This document shows positions 16,438-23,718 of a DNA stretch of 38,285 nucleotides, in pieces. The notes under the pieces are model-generated. The model saw only the letters and a program-made list of their open reading frames with translations, did not search any database and was not told the DNA's origin. The stretch covers positions 1-38,285 of the IMG/VR virus record IMGVR_UViG_3300027295_000063; one strand, given 5' to 3'. The translations under genes and the position numbers were made by a program. The stretch is from a virus. Every line of letters starts with the position of its first letter. Within the stretch, counting starts at the first letter, position 1.

Positions 16438-17163
16438 TCACGCATAGTATTCTTTCAGCCGGTCCAAGACCAACTGGATATTGTTGTCGATAAAAGTCTC
16501 CTTTGTATCGAACAACCCGAGTGGACCACGAAGACGTTCATTGACCGTCTCTTTGGTGATCTTGGTTTGGAAGACATACTTGAATCCAAGTGCTTCCTCT
16601 TCAGGAGTAATGGTCAGCATGTCTGAGCCATAGTCCTTCAGCGCTTTGAGTGCCACTTTCTTGCTGGCAATGACAACGGTGAAGTAGGACTCCAGACCGT
16701 TGTTCTTCAAGGAGCCCTTCACAGGAACCTTGGTCTCCATCAGCATCTCCGATTCGTTCAGCGTGTCAGAGGTGTGCGCAGTGAAGATGATTCGCTTGGT
16801 AGAGCGAGCCACATACTGCTGCATCAGCGCTTTGAAGTACTGAGCAAACTGACCCCAGGCCTGCATGCCGTTGCTGGAATTCAGCACGTACAGGCTCTCG
16901 TACATGTCGAGCAGGTACGTCAGGGAGTCGATGATGATGGTGTGGATCTGAGGTTGAGTCTCAGCCCAGTCGAATGCCTCGTTGATCTGAAGCGGATCGG
17001 TGACCGTCTTCTGGATGAACTTGGCTCTGAATGGAAGCCGCTTGCCGGCCTCACAGTTCAGGTACAGAACGCCTTCAGGATCTTTGAGACCCATCAGCGA
17101 GGATGATTTGCCGGTGGCTGACTTACCACACAGCAGGACCAAATGGTCGTTGGTGTCGGACAT
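16438..17163 (-). CDS. RecA/Sak4-like AAA ATPase
   Basis: 241 residues. Walker A is GKSATGKS at 13-20 (K19). Walker B is IHTIIIDS with D79. TAHTSD further on fits the sensor/L1 region of RecA-core ATPases. There is no separate DNA-binding N-terminal domain, so it looks like the minimal RecA core seen in phage Sak4 or AAA_24 proteins. The likely role is an ATPase for single-strand annealing, recombination-dependent replication or replication restart, working with the SSB encoded next to it. It lies 50 bases downstream of the primase gene, with a hairpin and an AACCAA leader between them. Expected to be cytoplasmic. The exact substrate cannot be told from sequence. Confidence 0.8.
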   Translation of the reverse strand: MSDTNDHLVLLCGKSATGKSSSLMGLKDPEGVLYLNCEAGKRLPFRAKFIQKTVTDPLQINEAFDWAETQPQIHTIIIDSLTYLLDMYESLYVLNSSNGMQAWGQFAQYFKALMQQYVARSTKRIIFTAHTSDTLNESEMLMETKVPVKGSLKNNGLESYFTVVIASKKVALKALKDYGSDMLTITPEEEALGFKYVFQTKITKETVNERLRGPLGLFDTKETFIDNNIQLVLDRLKEYYA

Positions 17164-17188
17164 GGTTTTCCTTGTTTGGTTTACCGCA

Positions 17189-17208
17189 GGAGCGCCGGAG
17201 AGCGCTTC
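17189..17208 (-). other. intergenic hairpin between primase and ATPase genes
   Basis: AGCGC (17191-17195) pairs with GCGCT (17202-17206), extended by G190 with T207 (wobble) and G189 with C208. It gives 7 bp with a 6-base loop and no T-run. It lies between the primase stop and the AACCAA leader of the ATPase gene. It is more likely an RNA stability or processing element than a terminator. Confidence 0.35.
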
Positions 17209-17213
17209 CCGAG

Positions 17214-19355
17214 TTAGCGTTTGGAGATGGTCTTGGCCACTGTGATCATGATGGTGCTCATGACCTCGGCTTCGTCCAGCTTGTCTGCGATCTTGTTGTT
17301 CAGAGTCATGACTCGCTGGCGGATGTTTTCGAAGTCGAAACCACCATCCAAGAGAATCATTGCGTAGCGCAACAGCATGTTGTTGCGGTTGCCGTCACCG
17401 ATGTTGTTGATCACCCAGCGCTCCAGGTTGTCCATGGATTGCTGTGAGTTCATCAGCTCCTTGCGCTCTTCGTTCTTGCTGGTCTTCGGAATGAAGGGCA
17501 GGGCGTCGAGCACTTCACCTTCGTTGTACTCATAGGTGCCGTCATGAGACAGCCACTTGCGTGCACGTTGGTTGGTTGCTGTGTCCACTTCGAATGGAAG
17601 CCACTCGTAGATGTTGGACATGAACTCTTTGTAGTCCTTGGCATCCATGGCCAACTCGTAGTTGATTGGCAGGATGATGCGGAACCGGTTCTCTTCTTCA
17701 GTGTGACGCTTGGTCGTGTAGATCAGGAACTTGTAGTTCTTCATCAACAACTTGACCGTGCTCATGCTGACACCGCCGTCAACGTCGATCACCACCAGGT
17801 TGAAGCCTGGAATGCAGTTGTCTTCGTTGCGATAGCCGCCATTCAAGTGGTGCGCCACCCAATGCAAGCCAGGGGCTTGAGTGAGTTGGTGCAGCTTCTC
17901 GAAAGGTGCGTGCTCGTTGCGGTAGTCAGTCGTGATGTCGGTGCTGTAGCTCAACACCATCTTGGAGAGATCAGTCGCTTTCAGCGTCTCGCCCCGAAGG
18001 AACTCGATGCCGTCAGAGAAGGACTTCTTGATGATGATGTTGTTTTTGTAGCCATAGGCAATGGCCAGAGACAGCATCTCCGACTTTTGACCTGTGGCTC
18101 CACGGTAGAACGGCAAGTCCTCGACCAGATCAGCCTGGGTCACATCACGCTTGCAAGTAGCGATGTACTTGGCCAGCTTGACGTAAGGACGATCACGGGT
18201 CAGCAGCTTGTTGAAAGCGTTGCCTGACTCCTCGGCCAGCTTGATGGCTTGGTACAGATGCTCCTGGGTCAACTCGGGAGAGTCGTCAATGAAGGCATAG
18301 GCACCGGCCAACTTCAGGGCCTTGAAGTAGCGGTGAGAGATCTCGGCTTTCTTGATCTCCTCGTGCTCTGGGTAGAGCTCGGCTTCACGCTCACACTTCA
18401 AGCGGTACTCGATCAACAGCAGACTGGTTTCCTTGCTGACGATCAGACGCTTGTTGACGTTGATGATGTCGGCCAGCGCTTCCAGCTTGTCCGACAGCTC
18501 GTCCAGGTAGGTGTTGCTGTCCTGGTTTGTCAGTTGGACGTACACCTCTTCAGGTGTCATCTCAGTGGACTTGTTGGACGCTCGGCTGTAACCGAAGAAG
18601 CAGCGGCGTGCGTAACCGGTCTCGAGCATGGAGTACAGCTCTTCCTCGGTCTTGCTACCGTTGAGCAGTTTGGCTGGGGTGCCAAACAGCATCATGTTGG
18701 TTGGAGTGCGGCCAACGATCTCTTCGTTGCGAACGCTGTCAGCGGTGTTCTTGATCAGCTTCTGCTTGACCAGGCCTACGTCGTACAGCTCCAGGAACGT
18801 GTTCAAAATCTCGACGTTGCCAACCAGGTTGGAACCAATCTCATCGATCTGCAGGTTCATCGAACCCGCATCAGCCATGAGCAGCTTGTGGCGCATCTGC
18901 TTGACCGCAGGTGCAGTACCTGAGTCGAAGCTGAACATCAGCGAGCCAAGGCTGTCGAATTCCTTCTGCACGCGCACCAGCTCTTCATCGGGGTCAGTGC
19001 TCTTGCGGTTGGCTCGTTTGAGTGCCAGCTTTGGCAGGTTGTTTTCAGCCAGGATTGGGAACGTCTCTTCGAGGAAGCGTCCACGGAACTGGTTGATCAC
19101 CTGGTTCTCCATGATGTTGGTGGAGAAGCCCTTGCCGGAACCTGATGTGCTCAGGTTCAAGGCATACATGTTCACAGGGATGTCCCCACGATCATGGGTG
19201 GCAATCGTGGTTCGCATCATCGAAGCCACCAGGCTGAAGTAGTAGCCCACCAGCACACGGAAGAACAACGGGTTGCTGTTCTGGGTCTTGCTGCACAGGA
19301 TCTGCACCAGTTTTTCTGAGGCTGGGTGGTACTCCATCTCGTCAAAGGTTTTCAT
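17214..19355 (-). CDS. replicative helicase-like ATPase fused to AEP-type primase, N4 gp43-like
   Basis: 713 residues from ATG 19355 (AAGAAAGAAACTC upstream). The N-terminal half has a P-loop variant STSGSGKGFS with K75; the residue after Lys is Gly, not Ser/Thr. A Walker B-like MNLQIDEIG follows around residue 180-190. The middle is helical. The C-terminal part carries an archaeo-eukaryotic primase signature: VVIDVDGG with D524 and D526, then YTTKRHTEEE, then RFRIILPI with R557 and R559. These are the metal-binding and nucleotide-contact elements of AEP/prim-pol enzymes. N4 gp43 is a primase in the same place. The likely job is to unwind and prime phage DNA, with the SSB and ATPase encoded downstream. 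Helicase activity is inferred; primase is better supported. Confidence 0.78.
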   Translation of the reverse strand: MKTFDEMEYHPASEKLVQILCSKTQNSNPLFFRVLVGYYFSLVASMMRTTIATHDRGDIPVNMYALNLSTSGSGKGFSTNIMENQVINQFRGRFLEETFPILAENNLPKLALKRANRKSTDPDEELVRVQKEFDSLGSLMFSFDSGTAPAVKQMRHKLLMADAGSMNLQIDEIGSNLVGNVEILNTFLELYDVGLVKQKLIKNTADSVRNEEIVGRTPTNMMLFGTPAKLLNGSKTEEELYSMLETGYARRCFFGYSRASNKSTEMTPEEVYVQLTNQDSNTYLDELSDKLEALADIINVNKRLIVSKETSLLLIEYRLKCEREAELYPEHEEIKKAEISHRYFKALKLAGAYAFIDDSPELTQEHLYQAIKLAEESGNAFNKLLTRDRPYVKLAKYIATCKRDVTQADLVEDLPFYRGATGQKSEMLSLAIAYGYKNNIIIKKSFSDGIEFLRGETLKATDLSKMVLSYSTDITTDYRNEHAPFEKLHQLTQAPGLHWVAHHLNGGYRNEDNCIPGFNLVVIDVDGGVSMSTVKLLMKNYKFLIYTTKRHTEEENRFRIILPINYELAMDAKDYKEFMSNIYEWLPFEVDTATNQRARKWLSHDGTYEYNEGEVLDALPFIPKTSKNEERKELMNSQQSMDNLERWVINNIGDGNRNNMLLRYAMILLDGGFDFENIRQRVMTLNNKIADKLDEAEVMSTIMITVAKTISKR

Positions 19356-19371
19356 GAGTTTCTTTCTTGGT

Positions 19372-20373
19372 TCAAAGGATGAGATCACCCGCTGCAATCA
19401 GTTGATCTTTTTGGGTGCACGCTGCAAATGCAGGGCAGTACTTGCATGCAGTGACTTGGCCAGGAACCTCTTTGACGATGCCGACGTTGCCGTCTTCTGA
19501 AAGACGGATGATTGCGTCTTGCATCGTGTCGAAGTTCTTGGTGCTGCGAGCAGTCTTGTCAGGGTTCTTGTAGTACTTGAAGACCGGCTCACTGCGCCAC
19601 AGCTCTGAGTCATCACATTGAGGAATCTCTTCTTCAGGTGCATCCCAGTACTGTTCGATCAAAGCCAGCTTCTTGCGGATGTAGGCTTCGGTCTCGTTGA
19701 GTGACAGCAGATCAAATGACTGCTTGTGGAACCGACGAGGTGGATAGCCTGGATCGGTTTTGACCATTGCACCTTTCCAGTCGGTGAAGATGTAATGAAT
19801 GTCCATCTGATCCTGGTGGATCTTCTTGGGATCAAGCCAGCGGTAGATGCTGCCTTGCAGTGGAAACTTGTCAGCACCGGTTTGGTTCTTGTAGGTGAAC
19901 ACTGAGGTGGACTTGAAGTCCTGCACTCGGCCTTCACCAATGAAGTCAAACTTGCCGGTGATTTTCCACTTGCCCAGTTGGCGGCTGAGTCGCTGTTCCA
20001 GGTAAATTGGAATTGACTCGACGCCATCGGCTGCAAGGTCTTGCAACTGTTCGTCAGTTGGGTTGATTCGGATCTTGTCGATGACTCGCTGAGGCAAGCC
20101 AATGTTTTGCATGGCTTGCTTGTAGTTCGACATCCACGCACGTTCGATGCCGTCGTGAATGGCAGTACCCATCCGGCTGTTCATCATGTCGGCCAGGTTG
20201 ACCAGGCCTTCACCTGGAGGAACTCGAGTCGGCAGAATGATTTGTCGGAGTGGTTTCAGCAGTGTAGTTGCGCTGATGGTATTGGGATCATTGTCATGAT
20301 CGTAGTGATCGGTGGCCAGGAATACTGCTAAGGCCAAAGGAACTTCGGATACGTTTGCGTAAATGGCGGACAT
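19372..20373 (-). CDS. Cas4-like PD-(D/E)XK exonuclease
   Basis: 333 residues. The nuclease core shows H73 in GTAIHDGIE, D143 in TGKFDFIG, D152-x-K154 in RVQDFKST, and Q173 in LQGSIYRWL, the RecB/Cas4 order. Four cysteines, C253 (PQCDDSE), C310, C313 and C319 (ACKYCPAFAAC), are placed like the ligands of the Cas4/AddB iron-sulphur cluster, the first being unusually close to the others. A 5'-3' single-strand exonuclease or end-processing role in replication-recombination is likely. N4-type phages carry a similar gene beside the primase. It ends 16 bases before the primase ATG, and the AACCAA leader of the primase overlaps its stop. Confidence 0.82.
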   Translation of the reverse strand: MSAIYANVSEVPLALAVFLATDHYDHDNDPNTISATTLLKPLRQIILPTRVPPGEGLVNLADMMNSRMGTAIHDGIERAWMSNYKQAMQNIGLPQRVIDKIRINPTDEQLQDLAADGVESIPIYLEQRLSRQLGKWKITGKFDFIGEGRVQDFKSTSVFTYKNQTGADKFPLQGSIYRWLDPKKIHQDQMDIHYIFTDWKGAMVKTDPGYPPRRFHKQSFDLLSLNETEAYIRKKLALIEQYWDAPEEEIPQCDDSELWRSEPVFKYYKNPDKTARSTKNFDTMQDAIIRLSEDGNVGIVKEVPGQVTACKYCPAFAACTQKDQLIAAGDLIL

Positions 20374-20401
20374 GGTTTGCCTTTGTTGGTTTATCGAAGA
20401 A

Positions 20402-20415
20402 GCGGACGGAGCCGC
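20402..20415 (-). other. short intergenic hairpin before exonuclease gene
   Basis: GCGG (20402-20405) and CCGC (20412-20415) enclose a 6-base loop; on the minus strand TTCTTCG follows. It is short and weak on its own. I list it because a hairpin also lies in the spacers upstream of four other genes of this operon. Confidence 0.25.
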
Positions 20416-20423
20416 GTGCTTGC

Positions 20424-20789
20424 TTACGGGGCAGACTCGTGAAGTTGGATGTAGCGGGTAAGCGTGTCCCGCGCTTCCTTGATGTCTTTGAGAGCTGACT
20501 TGCCACCAGTGCGAACACCGGAGAGCAACAGCTTCTTGCTGGCATGCTGGATGCAGCCAGATGGGTCTTGGATGTCGAAGAGGTGGTGCACCGCATAGAC
20601 ATCGATCTCTTTGAGATCACCGACTGGCTTGTAGTACTGAGGATATTTCTGAGCCATGCTTGGCTCATTGGCACTGATAGTCTTGGTTCCGAGTACCGTT
20701 TGAAGTTGCAGCTGGCAGTGGTTACAGAAGTCGGTTCCTTTGGTTGCGTGGTTTTGGCAACCGACCGATCTACAGGTTTCGCGCTCCAT
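20424..20789 (-). CDS. small zinc-ribbon-like protein, DUF3310-like C-terminal part
   Basis: 121 residues, ATG 20789 with AAGAAAGGAAAA upstream. The N-terminus has C6-x4-C11 and C22-x2-C25 (ETCRSVGCQNHATKGTDFCN), a likely zinc-binding finger. The C-terminal half (IDVYAVHHLFDIQDP, then CIQHASKKLLLSGVRTGGK and DIKEARDTLTRYI) recalls the DUF3310 type of phage protein, where an Asp/His-rich start leads to a K-x-D-x2-K/E-A-x3-L-x-R helix. This likeness is by eye and weak. It sits between ribonucleotide reductase and exonuclease, so a nucleotide- or DNA-related role is plausible. Confidence 0.7.
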   Translation of the reverse strand: MERETCRSVGCQNHATKGTDFCNHCQLQLQTVLGTKTISANEPSMAQKYPQYYKPVGDLKEIDVYAVHHLFDIQDPSGCIQHASKKLLLSGVRTGGKSALKDIKEARDTLTRYIQLHESAP

Positions 20790-20812
20790 GTTTTTTCCTT
20801 TCTTGTAAAGAA

Positions 20813-20858
20813 GAAGAGCCCCAGGATTTGGGGCTCTTCACATAACCCCCGGAGGGGT
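20813..20858 (-). terminator. double hairpin with terminator character after RNR gene
   Basis: GAAGAGCCCC (20813-20822) pairs perfectly with GGGGCTCTTC (20830-20839) over a 7-base loop. Downstream on the minus strand comes TTCTTT. A second hairpin, ACCCC (20845-20849) with GGGGT (20854-20858), lies between it and the RNR stop. The T-run is interrupted, so partial termination is more likely than complete. Confidence 0.6.
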
Positions 20859-20868
20859 CTGACGCTGC

Positions 20869-22809
20869 TTACAGAATCTCGCAGACGCCAGCCGTACAGG
20901 CCAGCTCTTTGGTATTCACAGTGGCATCGTCTTTCTCGAACTGAGCCAGTTGGCTCCAGTCGAGAGCAGGCATGCGTGCCAGCAATGCTTCGTACTCTGC
21001 TTTGGTGCATTCGGTGTACGGAGCCTGTTGGTACGTGTGATCGCTGTGAGGCAGGAAGCTCACACCAGCCAGCTGGTCGAAGTTCTGATACACCCAATCA
21101 CCCACACCCATCCACTCGTGATCCTTGACGTAGACCGTCACGGACACGTTGTGCTCAGTCCATTCGGTCTGCAGCATCAAGTAGTGATCCAGCTGCTCAA
21201 GGGCAGTGCGATCGTTTCTGAACACTGCATGGCTTGGGCCTTGCACTGGGAAGCTGAAGATGTCTGTGCTGTCTGGCTTCATCACGCAGTCCTCGACTGG
21301 GAAGCCCTGTGCACGCATCAGCAATGCGAGTGGGTCTTTCTTGTCTGCACGGACTGTGCGGATGTAGTACTCAGAGTAGCGAGGGTGAATGCCGGATGCA
21401 GAGTCCACCAGTTGGCTGACTGTTCCGCTTGGCTTCACGGTGGTAATGGCCACCGATTGGTTGATGCCCAGCTTCTCAGCCCATTCCTTGTTGGTGGCAA
21501 TCGCGGCTTTCTTCATCTGGCGCAACCAGTCACGCGATGTCTCACTGGTGTGGCTCAGGACTGGGTGATCCATGATGCCGGTCAGTGACACACCCAGCAG
21601 ACGCTCTTCGATCTGGTTTTCTTTCCAGATGTCACGCACGTAGCGGAACTCGGTCAGCAAGGACTGGTAAGTCCCGATGATGGTGGCAACCTGAACCTTG
21701 TCGATCAGGTCTTTCAGTGTGTCTTCCTTGCGGATCACCACTTCAGACAGGTTGCAGACACCAGCGCTGCGAAGCGTGATCTCTGCACAAGGGTTGACAC
21801 CCACGATCTTGGAAGGATCACGACGGCCTGAGTCGATGGCTTTTTTAATGGCCGCTTCACGGTTGAAGATGCCACGCTCACCTGACTTGGATTCGATCAG
21901 GCTCAGCCATTCCTTCATGAAGAGCTCCATGGCTGGACGCTCTGTGTAGGCTGCTGAGTTGTTGGCCAGAGCACGCTGAGGCTCGATTGCCCACCACTGA
22001 CCGCTCTTGGCGCTACGCATGCGGTCGTCAGACAGGTTGCTCAGAGAAATCAGAGCACTGCGACGAACACCGCCTACAACCACGATGTCAGCGATCTTGC
22101 ACACCAGGTCATGGCATTCGATCGATGTCAGCTTGCGACCGGCTGCACCCTTAAAGGTCTGGACGGCGAACTTGAAGAGATCGATCAGAGGCTGGGGACC
22201 ACTGGCTCGGCCACCGAAGACCTTGAGCTTGGCTCCAGCTGGACGAACCAGGCTGGTGTCCCAGTTGGGGATGTAGCCTGCGTAGAGGTAGGTCAGCAGC
22301 TCACGGAAAGCTGAAGCCCAACCACGCTTGCTGTCCTGAACCACAATCGTGTGATCGACTGGAGTCAGGTGATCCACGGTTTGAATGTGCAGCTTGCCTT
22401 CTGAATCCATCATTGCTTGAGCACCGATGATCGGCAACTTGGCAATGAATTGACGTTCAACAGAGAATCCCATGCCAGTGCCGCACATCAGGATGTACAG
22501 GATCTCGTCAAAAGCTCGGGGGTCTTCAATTGCGACGAATGCGCAGTTGTAGCCAGCCATTGGATCACGTTCAAGTGCAGGGCCAGCTGTCATCAAGGCA
22601 CGCATGGAAGGCATGGTGCGCAGACTCAGAATGCTGTTGAAGATCTGGTCTTTGGGGTAATGAGGAAACTTCTCAGCAAAGTAGTTGACGTACCGTTTGA
22701 CGGTTTCATCCCAGTTTTCACGGCGCTGTTCAGCGTCGATCCACCGGGCATACCGACTTTTGTGCACGTATTCTTGAAGCGGGGTAGGGAGTTGGTTTGC
22801 TGGTTGCAT
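20869..22809 (-). CDS. nrdJ: class II (adenosylcobalamin-dependent) ribonucleotide reductase
   Basis: 646 residues from ATG 22809 (CCAGAAAGACCCA upstream; a longer TTG-started form is rejected). C89 in GYNCAF and C352 in VCNLSE form the redox pair. The NPCAE motif gives thiyl-radical C341 and E343. The KPSGTVSQLVDSASGIHPR segment is the phosphate-binding loop of the monomeric reductases. The last residues, ELACTAGVCEIL, carry the C-terminal shuttle pair C638 and C643. No small subunit gene is present, and the sequence resembles Lactobacillus leichmannii RTPR, so a B12-dependent, oxygen-independent enzyme is likely. It makes dNTPs for phage replication, and ThyX is just upstream. It lies between two terminator-like hairpins. 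Confidence 0.9.
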   Translation of the reverse strand: MQPANQLPTPLQEYVHKSRYARWIDAEQRRENWDETVKRYVNYFAEKFPHYPKDQIFNSILSLRTMPSMRALMTAGPALERDPMAGYNCAFVAIEDPRAFDEILYILMCGTGMGFSVERQFIAKLPIIGAQAMMDSEGKLHIQTVDHLTPVDHTIVVQDSKRGWASAFRELLTYLYAGYIPNWDTSLVRPAGAKLKVFGGRASGPQPLIDLFKFAVQTFKGAAGRKLTSIECHDLVCKIADIVVVGGVRRSALISLSNLSDDRMRSAKSGQWWAIEPQRALANNSAAYTERPAMELFMKEWLSLIESKSGERGIFNREAAIKKAIDSGRRDPSKIVGVNPCAEITLRSAGVCNLSEVVIRKEDTLKDLIDKVQVATIIGTYQSLLTEFRYVRDIWKENQIEERLLGVSLTGIMDHPVLSHTSETSRDWLRQMKKAAIATNKEWAEKLGINQSVAITTVKPSGTVSQLVDSASGIHPRYSEYYIRTVRADKKDPLALLMRAQGFPVEDCVMKPDSTDIFSFPVQGPSHAVFRNDRTALEQLDHYLMLQTEWTEHNVSVTVYVKDHEWMGVGDWVYQNFDQLAGVSFLPHSDHTYQQAPYTECTKAEYEALLARMPALDWSQLAQFEKDDATVNTKELACTAGVCEIL

Positions 22810-22833
22810 TGGGTCTTTCTGGTTCCTGGAATG

Positions 22834-22877
22834 AAAAAGAGCCAAAGTCTCCCCAGGAAAACTGGAAACCTTGGCCC
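22834..22877 (-). terminator. intrinsic terminator between thyX and RNR genes
   Basis: On the minus strand GGGCCAAGGTTTCC (22877-22864) pairs with GGAGACTTTGGCTC (22852-22839) over 14 positions with three G-U wobbles. The loop is 11 bases, and TTTTT (22838-22834) follows. It lies 37 bases after the ThyX stop and ends 24 bases before the RNR ATG. Confidence 0.75.
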
Positions 22878-22913
22878 TTTGATTGGGGGATCTAAGTTTA
22901 CTGGTTTTGGGTC

Positions 22914-23654
22914 TCAGTAGTTACCCTGAGTCAAAGCCGACCAAGAAACCGGGAATAGAGGTTGAATGATTTGGTTCACTTGTTCAGCCAGATCCTGGAT
23001 TTCCTTTTGGGCATGGGAATCGGATCGCTGGTTGTAGAAGTTCGCATAGGCGTACAGGGAGCCTGTCCAGACCCAGTTGACCTCTACCCCTTGGGGCAGC
23101 ATAAAACGGGCTTGCTCGGGGCATACGCCGTCGTCAATGGCCTTCTCGTAGCGGCGGATCAGGTGCTCGCAGTCTTCCCGGTACACATGGAGCCACATTT
23201 CACTGCGAGGATGCTTGCCGGCACTGCCTTGTTTCACTGATGCGGCCGACTCCCGGAAGTGATCCGGCAGGTAGAACTGGGGCTTGGTCGAGATGTACCG
23301 GCGAGACTCTTCCGACTCTACAAAACCGATCTTGTGCTTGAAGCACTGGACTCGGATGGGAATGGGAGCCTGCATCCGGAGAGTGATCTGGGGATGGCCA
23401 AACGGCACCCAGTGGCAAGGAATGCTTCTGAGGTAGGTGGCTTGGCGCTTGACCTCTTCGGTGCTCATGCCTTCGGCACCCAGCTCCTTGATCAGCTTTT
23501 CCCAGTCTCCAGAGGCCATGCCTCGAGCCAGGAACCTGACCAGGTTGTTGTTCTGGGCTTCGGTGAACTTGTCAGCCAGGGTGGCAAAGGATTGCCTGGC
23601 GTAATTGGCTACATCCCTGTCTGTCAGGTAATGATTTTCGTAAACAGCTTTCAT
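22914..23654 (-). CDS. thyX: flavin-dependent thymidylate synthase ThyX
   Basis: 246 residues from ATG 23654, preceded by AACCAACTGAAAGAA. A longer frame to 23792 would overlap the divergent fibre gene and is rejected. The ThyX motif region reads FKHKIGFVESEESRRY (105-120), a KHK version of RHR-x7-8-S-x-R-Y, with S117 and Y120. Upstream HWVPFGHPQITLRMQAPI (81-98) and downstream ARFMLPQG and QRSDSHAQKEI also match ThyX, including the R-x-x-LP and R-x3-HAQ-x-E elements. It makes dTMP from dUMP using FAD and methylene-tetrahydrofolate. It is the first gene of the minus-strand block visible here and works with the downstream ribonucleotide reductase. Confidence 0.9.
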   Translation of the reverse strand: MKAVYENHYLTDRDVANYARQSFATLADKFTEAQNNNLVRFLARGMASGDWEKLIKELGAEGMSTEEVKRQATYLRSIPCHWVPFGHPQITLRMQAPIPIRVQCFKHKIGFVESEESRRYISTKPQFYLPDHFRESAASVKQGSAGKHPRSEMWLHVYREDCEHLIRRYEKAIDDGVCPEQARFMLPQGVEVNWVWTGSLYAYANFYNQRSDSHAQKEIQDLAEQVNQIIQPLFPVSWSALTQGNY

Positions 23655-23718
23655 TGGTTCTTTCAGTTGGTTTAAGGGGAATGGAGGATAATCGATCGCA
23701 TTTATCGGAGATGTCTCT
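23655..23718. promoter_or_regulatory. divergent intergenic region between thyX and fibre gene
   Basis: These 64 bases must hold the start signals for both directions, unless the transcripts begin further in. Seen: two AACCAA copies on the thyX side, CGGAG (23706-23710) as ribosome binding site for the fibre gene, and GATAAT (23687-23692), which could be a -10 element reading right. No -35 at proper spacing is visible. A promoter here is inferred from the divergent layout. Confidence 0.35.

Noticed and set aside
20294-21097. 267-codon minus-strand frame spanning exonuclease start, 121-residue gene and RNR end
   Set aside because: It crosses two hairpins and three real gene boundaries, and is rich in Arg/Ser/Pro without a fold-like pattern.
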